Assembly: GCA_022113835.1 (NCBI GenBank)
Contig: JAILWY010000012.1
Span: 14,942,001-15,006,000, forward strand
Reading direction: 5' to 3'
DNA from: Atopsyche davidsoni
Taxonomy: Eukaryota; Arthropoda; Insecta; Trichoptera; Hydrobiosidae
DNA length: 64,000 nucleotides
A program made the translations under genes and the position numbers. Below are positions 1 through 14,489 of the stretch, in pieces. The notes under the pieces were generated by a model, which saw only the letters and a list, made by a program, of their open reading frames with translations, searched no databases and was not told the origin of the DNA. Within the stretch, counting starts at the first letter, position 1; the number at the start of each line of letters is the position of its first letter.

Positions 1-289
1 AACTAATAATTGTCATACTTAACTTTGAGTTTAGGCATTCATACGTTTATTCGTATTAAATTTATTTAATTAGTGTATTTTTTTTAAAACTATGTAACAT
101 AGTTATACAACAACATCTCAGTTGTAAGAAAATGTATACATTTATCATATTTAATGATCCCTAGAAACCGTTTACAGTTACAAATAAAAAAAAAATCTTT
201 TAAGATTTTATTTTATTCGCAATCTACGTGAAGCAATGAATTAAAAGTTCCGTCTCTGTTGAAATAACGTCGGCGTTAAATGTTTGTCT

Positions 290-510
290 TTCCGTTGCGG
301 TTGGCAGAGCGTTAGTGGTGCAGCTTTTCCCTAATCACAGCGACGTCACGTTATTTTTCATCCCCACTCAAGATAGGGTTGGCCCGTGTTTTTGCAGCCG
401 CAACCCCCGGCGATAGCAATGTTGTTGTTGGGGGATGTTTGGACAGCGGCCAAGCTACAGTATCGTAAGAGGAGACTATTGGCATTGATGTAAATGAGAA
501 TGGCAGCGAA
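290..510. other. GC-richer island in AT-rich DNA
   Basis: This stretch is visibly richer in G and C than its flanks, with CCCCCGGCGATAGC and a following GTTGTTGTTGGGGG run. All frames are interrupted by stops and no RNA fold or protein domain is recognised. It resembles the other islands in the window and may be a conserved non-coding or regulatory element. Lines 1-289 upstream are plain AT-rich sequence in which I see nothing specific. Confidence 0.35.
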
Positions 511-3500
511 AAAATGGCCTTTGGCAGTATTTTGGGTATTATCTCTGACAGAAGATCGATAAGTGTTATAGATTATCCCGAGATACCTTTTATTATTTTG
601 GTCAGTCCTTAGACATTGAAGCTTTTTTTCGTAAATGAAAATGAAATCACGAAAAAAAAACTTCCAGGAACTTTGTATGTTTTATGTATTAACCTTTTTT
701 TTTTCGGAAAGAACCAAAAACTTTTTGTTTGACTCCCTTATATTATTTTTTTTGACAGTACATGAAAAAAAATGCACACTGTCCGTTTTAATTTGAATTT
801 TTATATTTTATACCATTTGTAAAGGGGTTTAACTTATATGCAGTACAATATTGCTTCGTGCGTTCTCACGTACTTAACTTTACTTCAAAAGTTTTCTTGG
901 AATAATATCACAAACAAGTTGCCCACTTTTAAACTAAGCTCGGTGAGTTGCTCTTAAAGCGAATTGAAATTGTTTGAATTGAATTTAAGAAGGCTGAAGT
1001 ACGTGATCCATCAAAGGGGATTTTTCTCACATGTAGACTTAAACGGTACGTTAAAGCAAATAAACTACAATACCTTGCAAAATGTATTTCAAAAGATTGA
1101 TACTTCTTGTATTTCAAATTTAAATTTATTTTAAACTTACGGTTCATACAAAACAGTTGGGATATGAAATGTATTATTATTGCTTCATTTATGTTACTTT
1201 GTTAAATATAATTTGTAACTTAAAATTCCTTTAAAAAAACAACAACCTACTTTCTGAGTATAATATTCATTGATTTCTTATTGAAGTTCTTAAATCTTTA
1301 TTTATTTTTTCTATAAGAAACATCTTATAGAAATATCTTTTTGGGTAGTTATAAAGAATTTATATTGAGTGCTCGTAAATTTTTATAAAGGGATTTAAAC
1401 ATCAAAGCCTTCGTATTTATTTCAATATTTCAAGTACCATAAGTTTTTTCTATAATATTTTTCGGAATTTATTATAAATATAAAAATCTTTGTACACTTT
1501 TCCGTAAACGAAGATTGATTTTGTCAACAAGATTTTTAGATAGTCCGTATATCTTCATTCTTTGTTTTTTTTTTTATATATTTCTCTACTTTTCACGAGA
1601 ATTCATGTTTTAGGTAACGTCTAATTTATTAAGAAAAATATATATTTTGTTCTAAAAAACTGTCTTCAAGTCGAAATTTCAGGACTTTAGAATGTACCAC
1701 CTGGGAAAACTCGAAACAAATATTGTTTAACAGTATAGTCACGTCAAACGAACAAGAATCCTCGTCGAAAATTGACAGTTCATATCGGACTATTACAATA
1801 TACAACTACTTTATAACAATACGATTTGTTTACCAGAACCACTCGTTCGTTTATTTATATAGCATTAAATAGATTGTATCAAATAATATACAACTTACAA
1901 ATCAAACGTGGTAATATTACCAAACACATAAATATAATTTGTGACGCGAAACTAATTTTAAAATATATTATTGTCCTCACATATTTCAAAATAAAATATG
2001 GCAAATAATAACTATGGGTCATCTATCATATGTGATTGTTTGCTTTGTTATAAATTTGTCAATTGGAATGATTTTATTTGCTCGGAAGTGTGATGGAATA
2101 ATACGGTTTGATTGTTTACAGTGGGGAATCGGACGGTCTGTGTACAACGTGTATATTTCTCCAATATTTACCCTGTCATCGAAACACATATTCAGTAAAA
2201 CCTTCTGAAAATACTTTGGCTGGCGTTTTATTCTTTCACAATATTCCCCGCGAGTTTCCACATGTCATCAATCGAGAAAAACCTTCGCGTCTTTTGCTTC
2301 CTCCCTTGTCTGTTGCGTAACACTCGATTACACCTTTTTTGTTCATTTTTTATCCATTTGTATGGGCGCTCTCGTGTTTCTTACAAAAAAATAAATTTTA
2401 AAAAACTCATTTTTCATTATGTTCATGTCTTATTTGCGATTTCCACAAATAAAAATATATCCGTACTCTCTTAAGATTATTTTTTTGTTTAATATATTTT
2501 ATGCGTTATTTAAATATTTATTTAAGATTATTGCTTGTATGAAATATCGAAAACGTTAAACCTTCAACTTGTTTTTAAGAATTGGAGACATCTGTCATAA
2601 ATATAGAAACCAATAATAATTTAATTTTCATTATCGTGACGAGAATCTAATATTATATCTATGGATAGAATGATTTAGAGAGTTTGATTATGTGTTCATT
2701 TTCTTTTCCAACATTTTAAATCTATTTAAAAAAATCTAAACAAGAAGTTGAAAATAAACTTCGTAAAAACAACATAGAACCTACATTATTTAAATATCTT
2801 CAATAAACTTCTCCAGGCAATGAAATTTAAGCAAATATAACTCAATCTAACCGCCTATGCAGTCACTCTCAAAATCAGATTAAAGTCAATGATCATGGCA
2901 TGGCTATGGCATATCCCGCTTTTATAGTTTATGGTAAGACAACTTGAGGATTTCCAAAGCTGTAAAATTGTTTAATTAAAAGGAGCCTATAATGCCATAA
3001 AAACACAGCCTAACCATTCTAACAAATTACTTTGCATCATTCGTATCAAACTATTTGACTAAATATACATTAGATCCTTTAATACACAATCAAAATTATT
3101 TTCGAAGAATGTTTTATGAGACTTAGAATAAATCTCGTTGATCTTGTTATTTATTCATGTGCTCTGATTATTAATGACAAGGTAAGCATTTAAAAATTTA
3201 ATTCAAATATTGAAGATTTACATCTTGAATGCGAACTTCCATATCATGACAGATATACAAAGTACAGAAAACAATTCAATTTAAAGAGACTTTATTTTCT
3301 TTTCTGTTGATTTACAAATGTTCTTGAAGCTATCTTTTGATCCTACGCGCAGATTGTGTGGCTTACAAGGTTTGGCTTGGGTGGTTGCGTATGTGGGTTT
3401 TTTTGGTATTGAGTTTGTGTAGGGAAAAATATGTGTATGTGTATGTATTTTTCATAGTATTTTAAGTAAACAAGAATATTTCAAAATTTAAATATTAGAT

Positions 3501-6500
3501 ATTCACTGACGCATTTGAAAATCTTTTTCTCATTATTTGAAAATACGACATTGTATTTTTTGTTCAACCAGTGATTCGTTGAGTCTAAACAGCGTGTCAG
3601 CTGGAACTAAAACCCCCGAAGCCTGGGGTATCGACGGATATTCTCTTTAACAGAACGCTCGGGACGGAATACATTGGCGTCCGAAAACACAATGGCAGGG
3701 TGTTTTTTTTTTAATTCAACAACAGGACAATGGGAGCTGTAAGAGATATATTTGTCGTTCGTTTAATTAAAGTGACCTGTTTGCATTCCATTTTAACCTT
3801 TGCTTTTGTGTTCTCGTGTAAATCGTTAAAAAATCAAATCATATTATTAGTTAATGGTTCATCAACAACTTTTATTTTTTCATGTCTATATTTGGAATCG
3901 ATTTAGGACATAAATCGTGAAATATACATTAATAAAATCAGATGAATATAATTTTTTATTTTTAAAATTCATTAAATTGGCTTTTCCTAAGGCTTGTTGA
4001 GTTTATTGAAGATCCCTAGTATCAAATATTGAAAATTCTATTCACAATTTTAGAGGCTTATATTGTAGGGACTGTAAAAAACCAATCAGTTCTTGTACTA
4101 ACTAGGGTACATTAAATGTTGCCAATGATTTTTTTAATATCAAAATTTGTAAGTTTTGTAGACGCATTGTGCTCTATTTAAAATAAAAGCAATTATATGT
4201 TTCCATTTCGGTCTATTCCTGCAAGATACTCGATCACTTTTGTCATCTAAAACATCAATAAATTCACGCTTGAAATATCAAATTTGTAATAATGTTACCA
4301 TTCAAACTCACCGAATATCATGACGGAACAATAATTCTATGACTTCGAGGAGGTGGCCCAGAGTTTTGGAGTCAAAACACACGTTTCGAATTCAAAACCC
4401 GTAGTAATATGTTTGCAGCCCATAGATGATACATAATATAAGTAAGGCTTGGCATGAATTCATGTCAAACTGTATGCGCCCAATAAACGGGGTTATTTGA
4501 CCGCATTTCAAATTGGAGCTGGCTCGGGCCCATCCCCTCGCTTACAAATCCAGAATGTCAAATCCAGAACTTGATTGGCGTTTCTGCCATTTCTGGAGCT
4601 GTGCAATTTTATGAAGAATTTAAAACTAAATATTTTTTTTATATTTAGACTAAGCACAGCATATACCTGACTTACTAGTACTAGACTTGTTTTCATATAG
4701 TAAATGATACATTTATTTTCCGTCTAACCGAGATTTATTTACGAGTATAATATATTGATTCAAAATATTTTAATAAAATCAAATTACGTTGGTATTTTCT
4801 ATAATGAGAAAAGTACTCGAGTATGTGGATTGGATCAATAAGTTAAAAAATAATTAGTCATGTATATGATCTATTCAAGTATTTTTATTTGAGCTGTTAC
4901 GAATCCTGCTAGGTTATGTGTAAATTTACTTTTTTAAACATATTAGTCAATAGTGTATAAATTTGTAACATAAAGTATTAATTAATCAAGATATACTTGT
5001 AAAAAGATTTGTACTATTTACAATAATCAAACTGTTTAGCTCTAAAGTTCTAGGTTAATCATGGCTTTCTCTTAAATAATTATGATATTATTCTTTCAAA
5101 ATTAATTGTTTTTATAGTTGCTTCATCTAATTCACTGGAGTTTCATATTGTGCAGTTTAGACGTACAAGTTTTTAGTTGTCAGATGTTCTCTTTATCTGA
5201 CTTCCTACTCAGGGTCCTTCACTAGTACTTCCACCAAGTTGCTATCGGTAGTTTAACTATGCGCGCATAGTCAAAGATCTGCTAAAGTTCATCTACTAAA
5301 TATTAGTTAAATACACAAACTCAAGTGTATATTTTAAACAAGATAATGTTTTCAAAAGTTCTATGGAATATAACAGCTTAATTCGTTAAGACATTAGTTT
5401 TGCTTTGTACGTAATTTTACTTTTCTTTAGTTTTGACGTTAGTTGACGCGACATAATAAAAAAGCTTAACTCATATTGTATGTATCACATTAGGGTATTA
5501 GATAGATAGTAGTTACCAAAGTAAAATATTATAAATTATGCATTTAATGTTTAAACTATTAGTATTATAACAATAGAGTATTTCTATGTGACATATCTTA
5601 CTCATATTTTAATCAAAATTTCGTTAAAAACATTTTTACGAGTGTGTAACAAACTTTTAACACATTTGGTATGCGTAATACATGTTCTAAATACAGAGTA
5701 GTCTAATAAAATGTTACGATAAACGTTTTGAACTGTAAATTAACACAAAACTATATATAACAAAGAACACGTCTTACATGAAAACTTTATCTTATTTGTA
5801 TGTTATATCTAATACGCAATCCAGGCTTAGTTAATTACTACTAACCACATAACATTCTTCTTATTAATAGGACCTTCAACATAGAAATTATATAATAATA
5901 AACAATCTTTCAAATATCATTATTAGTATTTTTATTTCACACTAGTTTATTTTATTAAAAAAAAAAACGAACCGGAAAAAGACACAATAAAAATCTCGGG
6001 ACCAAAGCGTATTTATACAAATAAATATACGTAAAGACTCTTTGGTGTAAAATAGATAAAACATGCATTTATTAAAAATATTTATTTGAATCATGTAAAC
6101 TACAATATCGGCAACAACCCCAAAACAATAACGTTTATAAAAATAATGTCTTTATTTGTGATATAGCCGTTTGACTTGAATACATAGCAACCCAAATCAA
6201 TGAAAAAATGGAAAAGAACGAGAAAATAAACACGGAAAAATAACGCTACCAAAAAGGCTGAATAAAGTCAATAAAAACTGTGTTTTTATTTATTGTGTGG
6301 GCTCGTGAAAAGTCACAATAGGCCACTAAATTATTTTAAATAATAACTGCGTGGCTGTGACGGGGAATTTCGTCATCTAGTTTAATGTTTCCACGAATTC
6401 CAATCACAGAATGGCGAGCGTAAAACATAATTACTCCCAACTCATCATCTATTGGAAAATTATATGCCACAATTTATTGTCTATCAAATTCTATAACCAC

Positions 6501-8039
6501 TACTGGAAAATTTTAAATCATATACATAGATTTGTATAAAAGCATTTGTATGTATATTTCATAGTAAAATGAATTACTGTTATTTTACACAAAAACATAA
6601 CTGTTTTGTTTGTAAGAATATTCAACTTCTGCTTATAGTTTTATTTTATAAGGTTTTTAATAAAGGTATAAAATAAAAAGGCGATTTTTTCTGTAAATAT
6701 TCATTGTAAAATTTCAATATATATAAATATCATAGAATGATTTTTGGTACATCTCAATGACTGTCATAAAAAACTTCATTATGAAATTAATTGAATGTAA
6801 ATATTTATAATTTAGGTACACATTGTGTAGGTGCTTGTTAATTTGTGATTACATGTGTAGATTAAATCAATTGTAATAAATGTTTAATAATGTCGAAAAT
6901 ATGTACGTAGAATTGTATAGAAGAATCCCTTAATCGAGAATTCAGTGTAAAACACAATAAATAATAAAGTCGTTTTTATATAATACTCCTTGGCTTTTAA
7001 TTAAAATACAATGCTCATGAAACAATATGTTAATAATTAACTTAAGATTAATACCCTTCAAAGCTTTTACCCATTGAAAACAAATGCTGTGAGATTCCTG
7101 AATGTTGAAGGGCTTTATTAAAATAACCTACAAGAAGTATGATTTGGTCTTAAAGCATTCGTACCTGAATAATCTTACTACTTTACAAAGCAAGAAGCTT
7201 TGTTCTGTTTCTATTATTAATATAACGGAACCTTGAATGGAAGAAAATAATTTTAAACGAGAGGAGAAGACATATTCAAATTCAAGAGTCTCAGATTACT
7301 TTAAATATATTTAAAATATAAAATAAAAAAATTGTAAGTATTTAACAAAGTAAAACAAATGCTGAGCTTATATATATGATAAATAAGGGCTTCAAGTATC
7401 ATTATGAATAGTATTATAAAATTAACAAATAAAATCTTATTTAATTACAAAAACATATTTATATAACAATTATGAACACGAAACATAATTTTGGGCTTGA
7501 ATTTATTCCTAATGATATCTTAAATATGTTTATTTATTCTCAATAAGAATATAAAAAAAACTTACTAAATTGGTTTTTTAGCATCCAAAAATATATGTTT
7601 TATTTTGTAATTCAAAATATTAATGTCAATTTAATACATAACAACCACTCTTAGCAAGTTTTTATACTGAAAGTGAAAATGGAAATAAATTTAAGTATTT
7701 TTAAAATCATTAATAAAAATTAGACAAATCTATCGAAACTTTGTTCTTACTACGTTTTGAAAAATAAATATGTACTAGTTTTTTTTGTTAAAATATTTTT
7801 ATTGGCAAAAAAGTATCTAGTTATATTCCGAGTCTACTCAGACAAGTATTTAATATAATTTAATCAGTCAGATGTAAGAAACGCATACCTGAGTCGTTTC
7901 TTGATTTTTAGCTTTCTTGAGCTCTAATAAAGATGAAGAAGTGTGACACAAAGCATAATGTATATGAAGTTACCAAAAGTAAGTACAAAGACTAAACCAC
8001 TTCCCTACATCAAAGAAACTACTTTAAGTAATTGTAACA
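511..8039. other. AT-rich gene-poor stretch
   Basis: About 7.5 kb of AT-rich DNA with stops in every frame and many short A and T runs. The only open frames are short ones (for example around 2014-2320 on both strands) with no domain and with AT-driven amino-acid composition. A modest GC rise occurs near 2230-2330 and 3580-3680. Apart from the short palindrome listed separately I see no gene, RNA or named repeat. Confidence 0.5.
5256..5271. repeat. 16-bp perfect palindrome around GCGCGC
   Basis: ACTATGCGCGCATAGT reads the same on both strands and contains an alternating purine-pyrimidine core within AT-rich surroundings. It could be a dimeric transcription-factor site or simply chance. No related copy was noticed. 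Confidence 0.4.
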
Positions 8040-8370
8040 ATCAGTTTGCTTTATGCTAATGTTGATAGAGGTAAGGGGATGGTGGGGAGTAGCCTGACTC
8101 AGCCAATAAAAGTTTTCCCATCAGGAATTTGCGTCTCGCTGCAAAACACTAAGGCTCCGTATGGGGTGACGCTCGTCAGCTTCAGAAAGCATGGGGAAGG
8201 TAGAGGTTTCAGTATGGAAACCGCTTGGTGGAAAATAGAAATAAAACAACGCTGCTGGAACCCCCGAGGCTTGCCCCCTTTTTTGTTGAGTGAAATTGTT
8301 TATTTCGGTAAGGGAGGAAGGTAAGTGGAAATTGTGAGTTGTGGGAAAAAAGGGCGCGGGATGGAGCACG
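8040..8370. other. GC-richer island
   Basis: An island of near-balanced composition between AT-rich flanks. Both strands carry 88-92-residue open frames (8046-8324 plus, 8121-8387 minus), which is expected when GC content rises and stops become rare. Neither frame shows a domain, signal peptide or repeat, and neither has clear splice sites. I read it as a candidate conserved non-coding element rather than an exon. Confidence 0.35.
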
Positions 8371-9119
8371 TTGCTTATATATTTCATCTGTAATCCTAAT
8401 TTACTTGCTGAATAAGTAAATTTGCGAGGTAATAATGCGAATTGTCTACCTGCGTAGGAATTTCATCCTTTTATTTTACTCAAAAAAGTTTTTAATAAAA
8501 CCTGTTGTATAGTCATTAATTAAAATCGCTTTATATTATTGCATATTAAAAATTGCCCAAGGGTTTTATAAAATACAATATCATACTTAATTTAAAAATA
8601 TGCGTCATAATATTTGAAGACATTTAATGAAATATTATGCTCACAATGGCAAGGAGTTAGAAAAATGACATTAAATAAAGAAATATATTCAATCTTTTAT
8701 TGAACTTTTATTTTATATTGAATCCTTAAAAATTTAGTTATAAATTTTTTTATCGTTATTTAATTAGAAATATAATGCCCTTATAAAATTAAAAAAAAAA
8801 AAAAATTAAATTAAAAAAAGTGGTTTTTATGTGTGTAATAAGGATTTAAATATTTTAATCTTAATACGAATTAAATATGTACGAGAGAGACGTGTGTATT
8901 AAAAAAGGTATATTTTTTAAGTATGTCCCTTAAAATTAGATAAGTGAGTGATAAAATTGTAACATAAAACTGTCAAAACCTAATTTTTTTAAATTACCAT
9001 ATTAGTTTTTAACTTTTGAAGGCAGTGATGAGTTTATATAACCTAATAGAGTAAGTATATTTTATGATAAAATAAAAAAAAACTTTTAGGTAGATTCAGT
9101 GTCATTAATCATTATATTA
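8371..9119. other. AT-rich spacer
   Basis: Strongly AT-rich with a poly-A/AAATT tract near 8790-8820. I see no gene or structured repeat. Confidence 0.5.
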
Positions 9120-9330
9120 GGAATTATTCTGGTGAGGTATAATTTCCAAAGAGAGCATCGTGTATCACGAGGAACATGGAGATTACACCAGACGCTTCCA
9201 GTGTGCAGAACCTGCTATCATCACTCAACATCCCTCCAGCCGTAATTGATTGATAGCAGGAAGACTGGCGATAAAGGAGACGTATCTCAGGTGCTGAATA
9301 CAAGAACAATACAACCACACGCCGGGCTAT
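9120..9330. other. GC-richer island
   Basis: A short island with mixed composition and a 64-residue minus-strand frame that lacks a recognisable domain. It contains an internal inverted pair, CTGCTATCA near 9210 and TGATAGCAG near 9250. Function unknown; it is treated as a possible conserved non-coding block. 9331-9880 beyond it is AT-rich with a short AC/AT microsatellite near 9440-9465. Confidence 0.3.
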
Positions 9331-9881
9331 AATCTAGTAATCTTTGAATATTCCATGTGATATAATTATGTGTCATAAATAATTGGAAGACTATACCTGA
9401 ATAATGCCATTAAAATTACCCTATAAATATTATACATAATATACACACACACTCATATATATAAATTGGGCTTAACTGGATTAACTTTTATATGACGGGA
9501 CTCGTTGTTTCTATTTTTCGTGTAAATTGATAACCAGATATTACATTATCATTTTATACATGAACAAATGTATACATCACAGTAAAAAAAAAAATATATA
9601 TATACAGTCGTGAAATAATTTTTTAGTTTGTTGGTTTTTTTATAGATGATCTCGAGTTTTCCACTTATTACATTCATAAACTATAATTACAAATTCATCG
9701 TATGATTTTAAAATGAGTATTCAGTTTTTTGTCAAAAATAAACTCAGCCGCCTTGCTGAACGCGCTATTTAAGATGACAGAACTTTTAAATTGAATCTAA
9801 GAAAACTGATACCTTGTCAAAAACAAATTTTAAACAAAAATCCATTAATACGTTAAATTGAACTCAACTGTGTCATACCTG

Positions 9882-10290
9882 TCAGACCTCTACCGAGCTG
9901 TTTAGAGCCTCCATACTTAGCGCTGAAGTTTCGAATAGGATTAATAACTTTAAATTTTCTGCTATCTTGACATTGCAATATAAAATAATCACGCAGGAGG
10001 ATATTTTCTGAGGACCCGAGTGTAATATTGAAGTTTCAGGCTGGCAGGTTTGACACTCCATAAGCGTCCACCGACAAGGGGCGTCGACTTGTGAAAACTT
10101 TTTCGAGTTTCTCCGCCGAATTTCGTTTGGGAATTCAATGTTACCTTCATGGCAACGCCCGAGACATTTTAAGTTCTTTTTATACACACCTCTGGAGTCT
10201 GGAATAAAGATAAATGTACTTTTTGTCACCGGTCCCGAAATAAATAAAGTCTTTTGCAAAACGCTTGCGAATTGAATCTCCCGTCTAATT
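9882..10290. other. Mixed-composition block with weak minus-strand frame
   Basis: A 125-residue minus-strand frame (9882-10259) is the longest open frame in the window. It begins with a methionine and has five scattered cysteines but no domain I recognise. Its codon use does not look constrained, and no convincing polypyrimidine tract plus AG precedes it. The GC-rich part (about 10000-10290) behaves like the other islands. I favour non-coding, with a small chance of a lineage-specific exon. Confidence 0.25.
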
Positions 10291-12640
10291 TATTGACGGC
10301 GTCCAACAAAACCTTTCATTTAGAATAGCTTTAAGTTATTAAATAATATTATTATTCAAGCACAGTTTTCGTGAATTAGGTACACTGTTTACCTGTGAAT
10401 ACGAAAAAACTATGCCTAATTTTTATTTTCAGGGAAACATACACTTAACATAGTTAAAACAATTTATTAATTGGCTGATTGGTACTCTAAAACTTGAGTA
10501 AATTGAACTAGAATTGTTAAAAGTTTATATTTTTTATTCTTGCTAGAATGTGTAAATCATTTGAATTTATATTTAAAAAATATATACAACGTGTATATTA
10601 CTGTGATGACATACTTTTTAATAAACTTCTGAGTTATTTTCTGTATTTGAACCTTAGTTTTCAGGAGTATGAACAAATAGCACATACTTGCTTGTACGTG
10701 TACTTAAAACTACAGTGTAGCTTAGATATAGTTTAAGTCAAGGTAAACGAGTTATGTCTACTCTGGCCTGACAGGTGTGAGTCTTGAAGTGAACTTTGTC
10801 AGTTGAGGTGATAAACCAACACCCATTCTGACTCTAATTTGTTTGTAATGTCAACAGAATGACAACAATAAGAACTAAAATATAGTCATATGAGATATGG
10901 AGTTTCACCCTGTTATAAGCTGAAATAATTTACATTTGATGTTCTTCCATTTTTTAATGAGAAGGCTTAAGTTTTATCATTTATTTAAAAAATAAAATGT
11001 AAATAAATTTCACAAATAATTTATAAAGAACTGCAAATTTTACTCAAAGACTTTTACTGCTTTTTATTTAATAAAAATGGTTTGTATTTTTGATCTATTT
11101 ATTAGTTTAAGAATTGGTTAAAAATGAAATTTAATAGATTTGATAATAATTACTACACAAAATACACAGTTGTCGTTAAGTTCAGGTATTTGCATTCTAA
11201 CGTTACTCCCACATTAACGATGCTACTAAATTATGACATATCATTGGAATACAGAGGCTGAGTAATCTACTGTGAGTGCTGATTAATTAATAGTTTTTAT
11301 TTGACCTATTTTATTATTGAATATATGCCCAGAATATTGTATAAGACAGCAAGTACAGAGAATAAATATAACTGCATAAATCATTTCTAAGGCGATAATA
11401 TTTAATCAAAATATAGACGGGTCAGAGGCTAAAGACGAATATGATTAGACTCAATCAGGCCTTCAGTAGACGTAGCAAAATGTTATATTAAGTAAGAATA
11501 ATTGATTTACGCATGATATTATACCTTTATAAAATTATTCATATTTGGACGATTTTCGTTACAAAGTAAAATATTCTTATTGTCAAAAGTTTCAACAAAC
11601 GCAATTTTATTTTACATATGAAAATTAACCTTATTTATTTTAATGCTATTTTCATATTCTTAATGCGATGTATCTTTTTTTGATAACGTATATCGTGTAA
11701 GTGAGTGTCGATATTTTTTTTTTAGTAAAAGTAAATTCATATTTTATTAAAAGTATAAATATTTTTTTTACATATAATATTTTTGTAGGTATGAATATTT
11801 GTCAATTTTAATTTAACTTAAAATTATTTCACAAATTACGAAACAAGTAACTTAACTGATTTATAATATTCCAGCGCCAGACAGTGAGAGTCACTCAGGG
11901 TGAGAAGGGTTGCTCCAGTAAAACGAGACAGTCAACAACCGAGGGATGTCGACCATGAATTATTCATGGCAGATCAAAAATAGTTTTAATTTATTAAAAT
12001 TACCTCTCCGAGAGACTTAAAGAGTGATTGAAAGTTAAAACTGAAAGTTAAAATTCATCCCAAGACTTCACTTGAAAGCTTTTTTTAATGCTAACGATAC
12101 AAAAGAAAGAAGATGAAAAAATATTTTGCCTCATTGTGCATGGGTGTGGGTATAATATTAATTTATGAAAATGTATATTTCCACAGGTGAGAATATTTTT
12201 TTAAAAAGTCATACCATTATATATTTTTAAGGATTGAGCATATCACGAAAATATATTTTTGCGATCTATATCTGTTAAAACTTTTATTTTAACATGAAAA
12301 AAATCCAGAGTGATTTCAACTAGACTATAAACATAATTAAGACGTAAAAATTTTAATAGCTTTTTAACAAACTATAAAAAACAATTACTGGTGGTCGTAA
12401 TTAAAATTTATAAATTCGATTATTAAGAGGTACAATTTTTTTAGTCTCATTATAAGTTATTTATATAAGTTATAAGAACCTTGATGTACCCAGGAAGACG
12501 GCCGATAAATGTAGATACATTTCCAAACGTCAAGTATGGAGATATCAGATGAAGGTAATTACTAAAATAGCAAAGATGGACTAATATTAGGTATTTGTAG
12601 AATTGACAATGGAAATAGACATTGGCGCTTTGATCATTTC
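10291..12640. other. AT-rich gene-poor stretch
   Basis: AT-rich sequence with no supported gene. Slightly GC-richer patches occur at 10760-10860 and 11870-11960. Nothing else stands out. Confidence 0.5.
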
Positions 12641-12649
12641 ATATCAAAA

Positions 12650-12770
12650 TAATGTATTCAATTTTTTTGACAGATAGTATTTGGGTATTTAGTTTTAGTA
12701 AAAATTCTTTTGTAATTCTGATTTCGTTTGAAAATGCCAACTTGTTAGTTAGGCAAAAAGAGCTACCAAT
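12650..12770. repeat. Dispersed foldback-family member B (diverged)
   Basis: The head TATTCAATTTTTTTGACAG followed by a GTATTTGG-type block is the diverged counterpart of the heads at 16408 and 47791. Further in, TTTGAAAATGCCAAC and GTTAG match, in reverse-complement orientation, the TTGGCATTCTCAAA segment of the copy at 47785. The copy has lost its long inverted arms. It is non-coding. The short frames read through family members share an ILSVKxIEY-like string only because the DNA is repeated. Confidence 0.5.
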
Positions 12771-12839
12771 AAATAAAAATAAAATAAAGTTAAAAAAAAT
12801 GGTTTCTAAATGCTGCCTGATACACCAATAATCAATCAC

Positions 12840-13735
12840 ATGTCGTGAAATTATAAATAGCTTATAAGATATTTTTTAGAAAAAAATTTGTTATAAGTAA
12901 TATACATCCATATATAAAAGTCCATTTAAAACTTTTTTCTAGTAAAATTTAAAAACAACCCAACAAGCGGAGGGAAAACTTGACAAAACGCAAAAATTTC
13001 AATGTTTACAAAAATAAGAGAATAAAATTAAATTCGCAACTCAAGACCTTGCCAACATTAACATCTTGAATAAATTTTATTGAAATAATACTTTGAAGAT
13101 GACGTAATTTCCTAAAGTAAAAAGTTTAACTTCATAACAAAAAAAAAAAATATTTTCCGTCTACCGGTGCCTCTTTGCATTTTTTTCTTTCATGCATATT
13201 TTTCTCAGGCACTTGACATATTCAGGGCACTAGATTGTTGAGGTTACTTCCTACCTTTTTTGTGTTTCTTCTATTTTATGAAAAGGCCATGCAAAGTTTT
13301 AAAAGCAAACGTTTAAGCTATAAAATACTAAATCATAATTTACCATACGTTTTTACATTTAAGACATCTCACCCCAAGTAATGAATTAAAAAACTTTGTG
13401 TATTTTTAACGTTTAAAATAATTTTTTTTTTTTTTAAATGTATTATTTATTGTTATTTAATATGTTTTATGAAAATTGAATTTAGTTTGAAATGACAAAC
13501 CTTTTTTTAATAAAATATAGTATGGTAATAAAGGTCGAAAACTTATTTTATTTTATTGACGCCTCTTCAAGATATTTAATTAGTTTTCTTGAAACGAGTT
13601 ATTCAATGCATATCTCAAATATGGATATTTACATTTCTTTTATATGGAAAAATATATTTAATAAAAAATATTATTTAAGTGTTAGATAAAGGATGAAAAA
13701 AATTATCATGAAGTAATATTTTATCCAATAAACAC
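12840..13735. other. AT-rich spacer
   Basis: AT-rich, with A and T homopolymers near 13140 and 13425. No gene or structured element seen. Confidence 0.5.
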
Positions 13736-13739
13736 TTCA

Positions 13740-14260
13740 GTTCTGGCATTGACCTGGCAGAGAATCGATTCGAGTTCCTCAAAGCCGTTAAAAATCGACG
13801 GCTTAACGCTCACGGCTAACAGAGCCGCGCGAAGAGGTCGATTTTCCTGATTTATTTAAGTACTTATTCCCTCGAAAAAACCGCGATCTATCCAGAACCT
13901 AAGCTCGCTTCTTTCAATCAATCTTAGATATCTATTGCCCTTCTGCAGTGCAAAGACCGGAAAAGCTCCTAGACCGTTATTTACACAGGTCTGAACTAAA
14001 TAAATCGACCTGGATTCTCTCCGGTCCGGCAACGAGTAATGAGAGTTTACCGAGGCCTCGGCTAATACTTTTCTCGATTACTTAAATCGAGTCAACGCAG
14101 CTCAGCTCTGCAGGATCCCAATGGTATTTACTTCCCTTTGGGTGCATTCCCTTCTATGCATTTGCTCGGAACGGAGCTTCGACTGAATTCATGAGACGTG
14201 TTTCTGAGTGGATGCACATAAATGCATCCGTGTCTCCATGTCATACTTTAAATAAACGAT
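13740..14260. other. Long GC-richer island
   Basis: About 500 bp of balanced composition, abruptly bordered by AT-rich DNA. Short direct and inverted words recur (ATCGAC, TTAAATCGA, AAATAAATCGACC), and stops interrupt all frames. It is one of the largest islands here and a good candidate for a conserved regulatory element. No exon or RNA gene is supported. Confidence 0.4.
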
Positions 14261-14489
14261 GCGCTAATACTGTGGAAAACGAGGATATATAATAAATATT
14301 ATTTATTCTATTCAAAGGTACTTCATGCTGTGAAACATTACAATTATAGGCACACTATGGTTTCAGAGATTTTTTTTGAATCTCTCATGGCTCTATCTTT
14401 AAAGCCTTTTTCCAAAAGGAAATAAAATAGACCGCATAACTGTGAATGGTTAAATTCTTCAATTTTCAGCCGATCGTGATCTTTAGTGA

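Noticed and set aside
9882..10259. 125-residue minus-strand frame as a protein-coding gene
   Set aside because: Longest frame in the window, but no domain, no convincing splice acceptor and no coding-like codon pattern; it lies over a GC-richer block where stops become rare.
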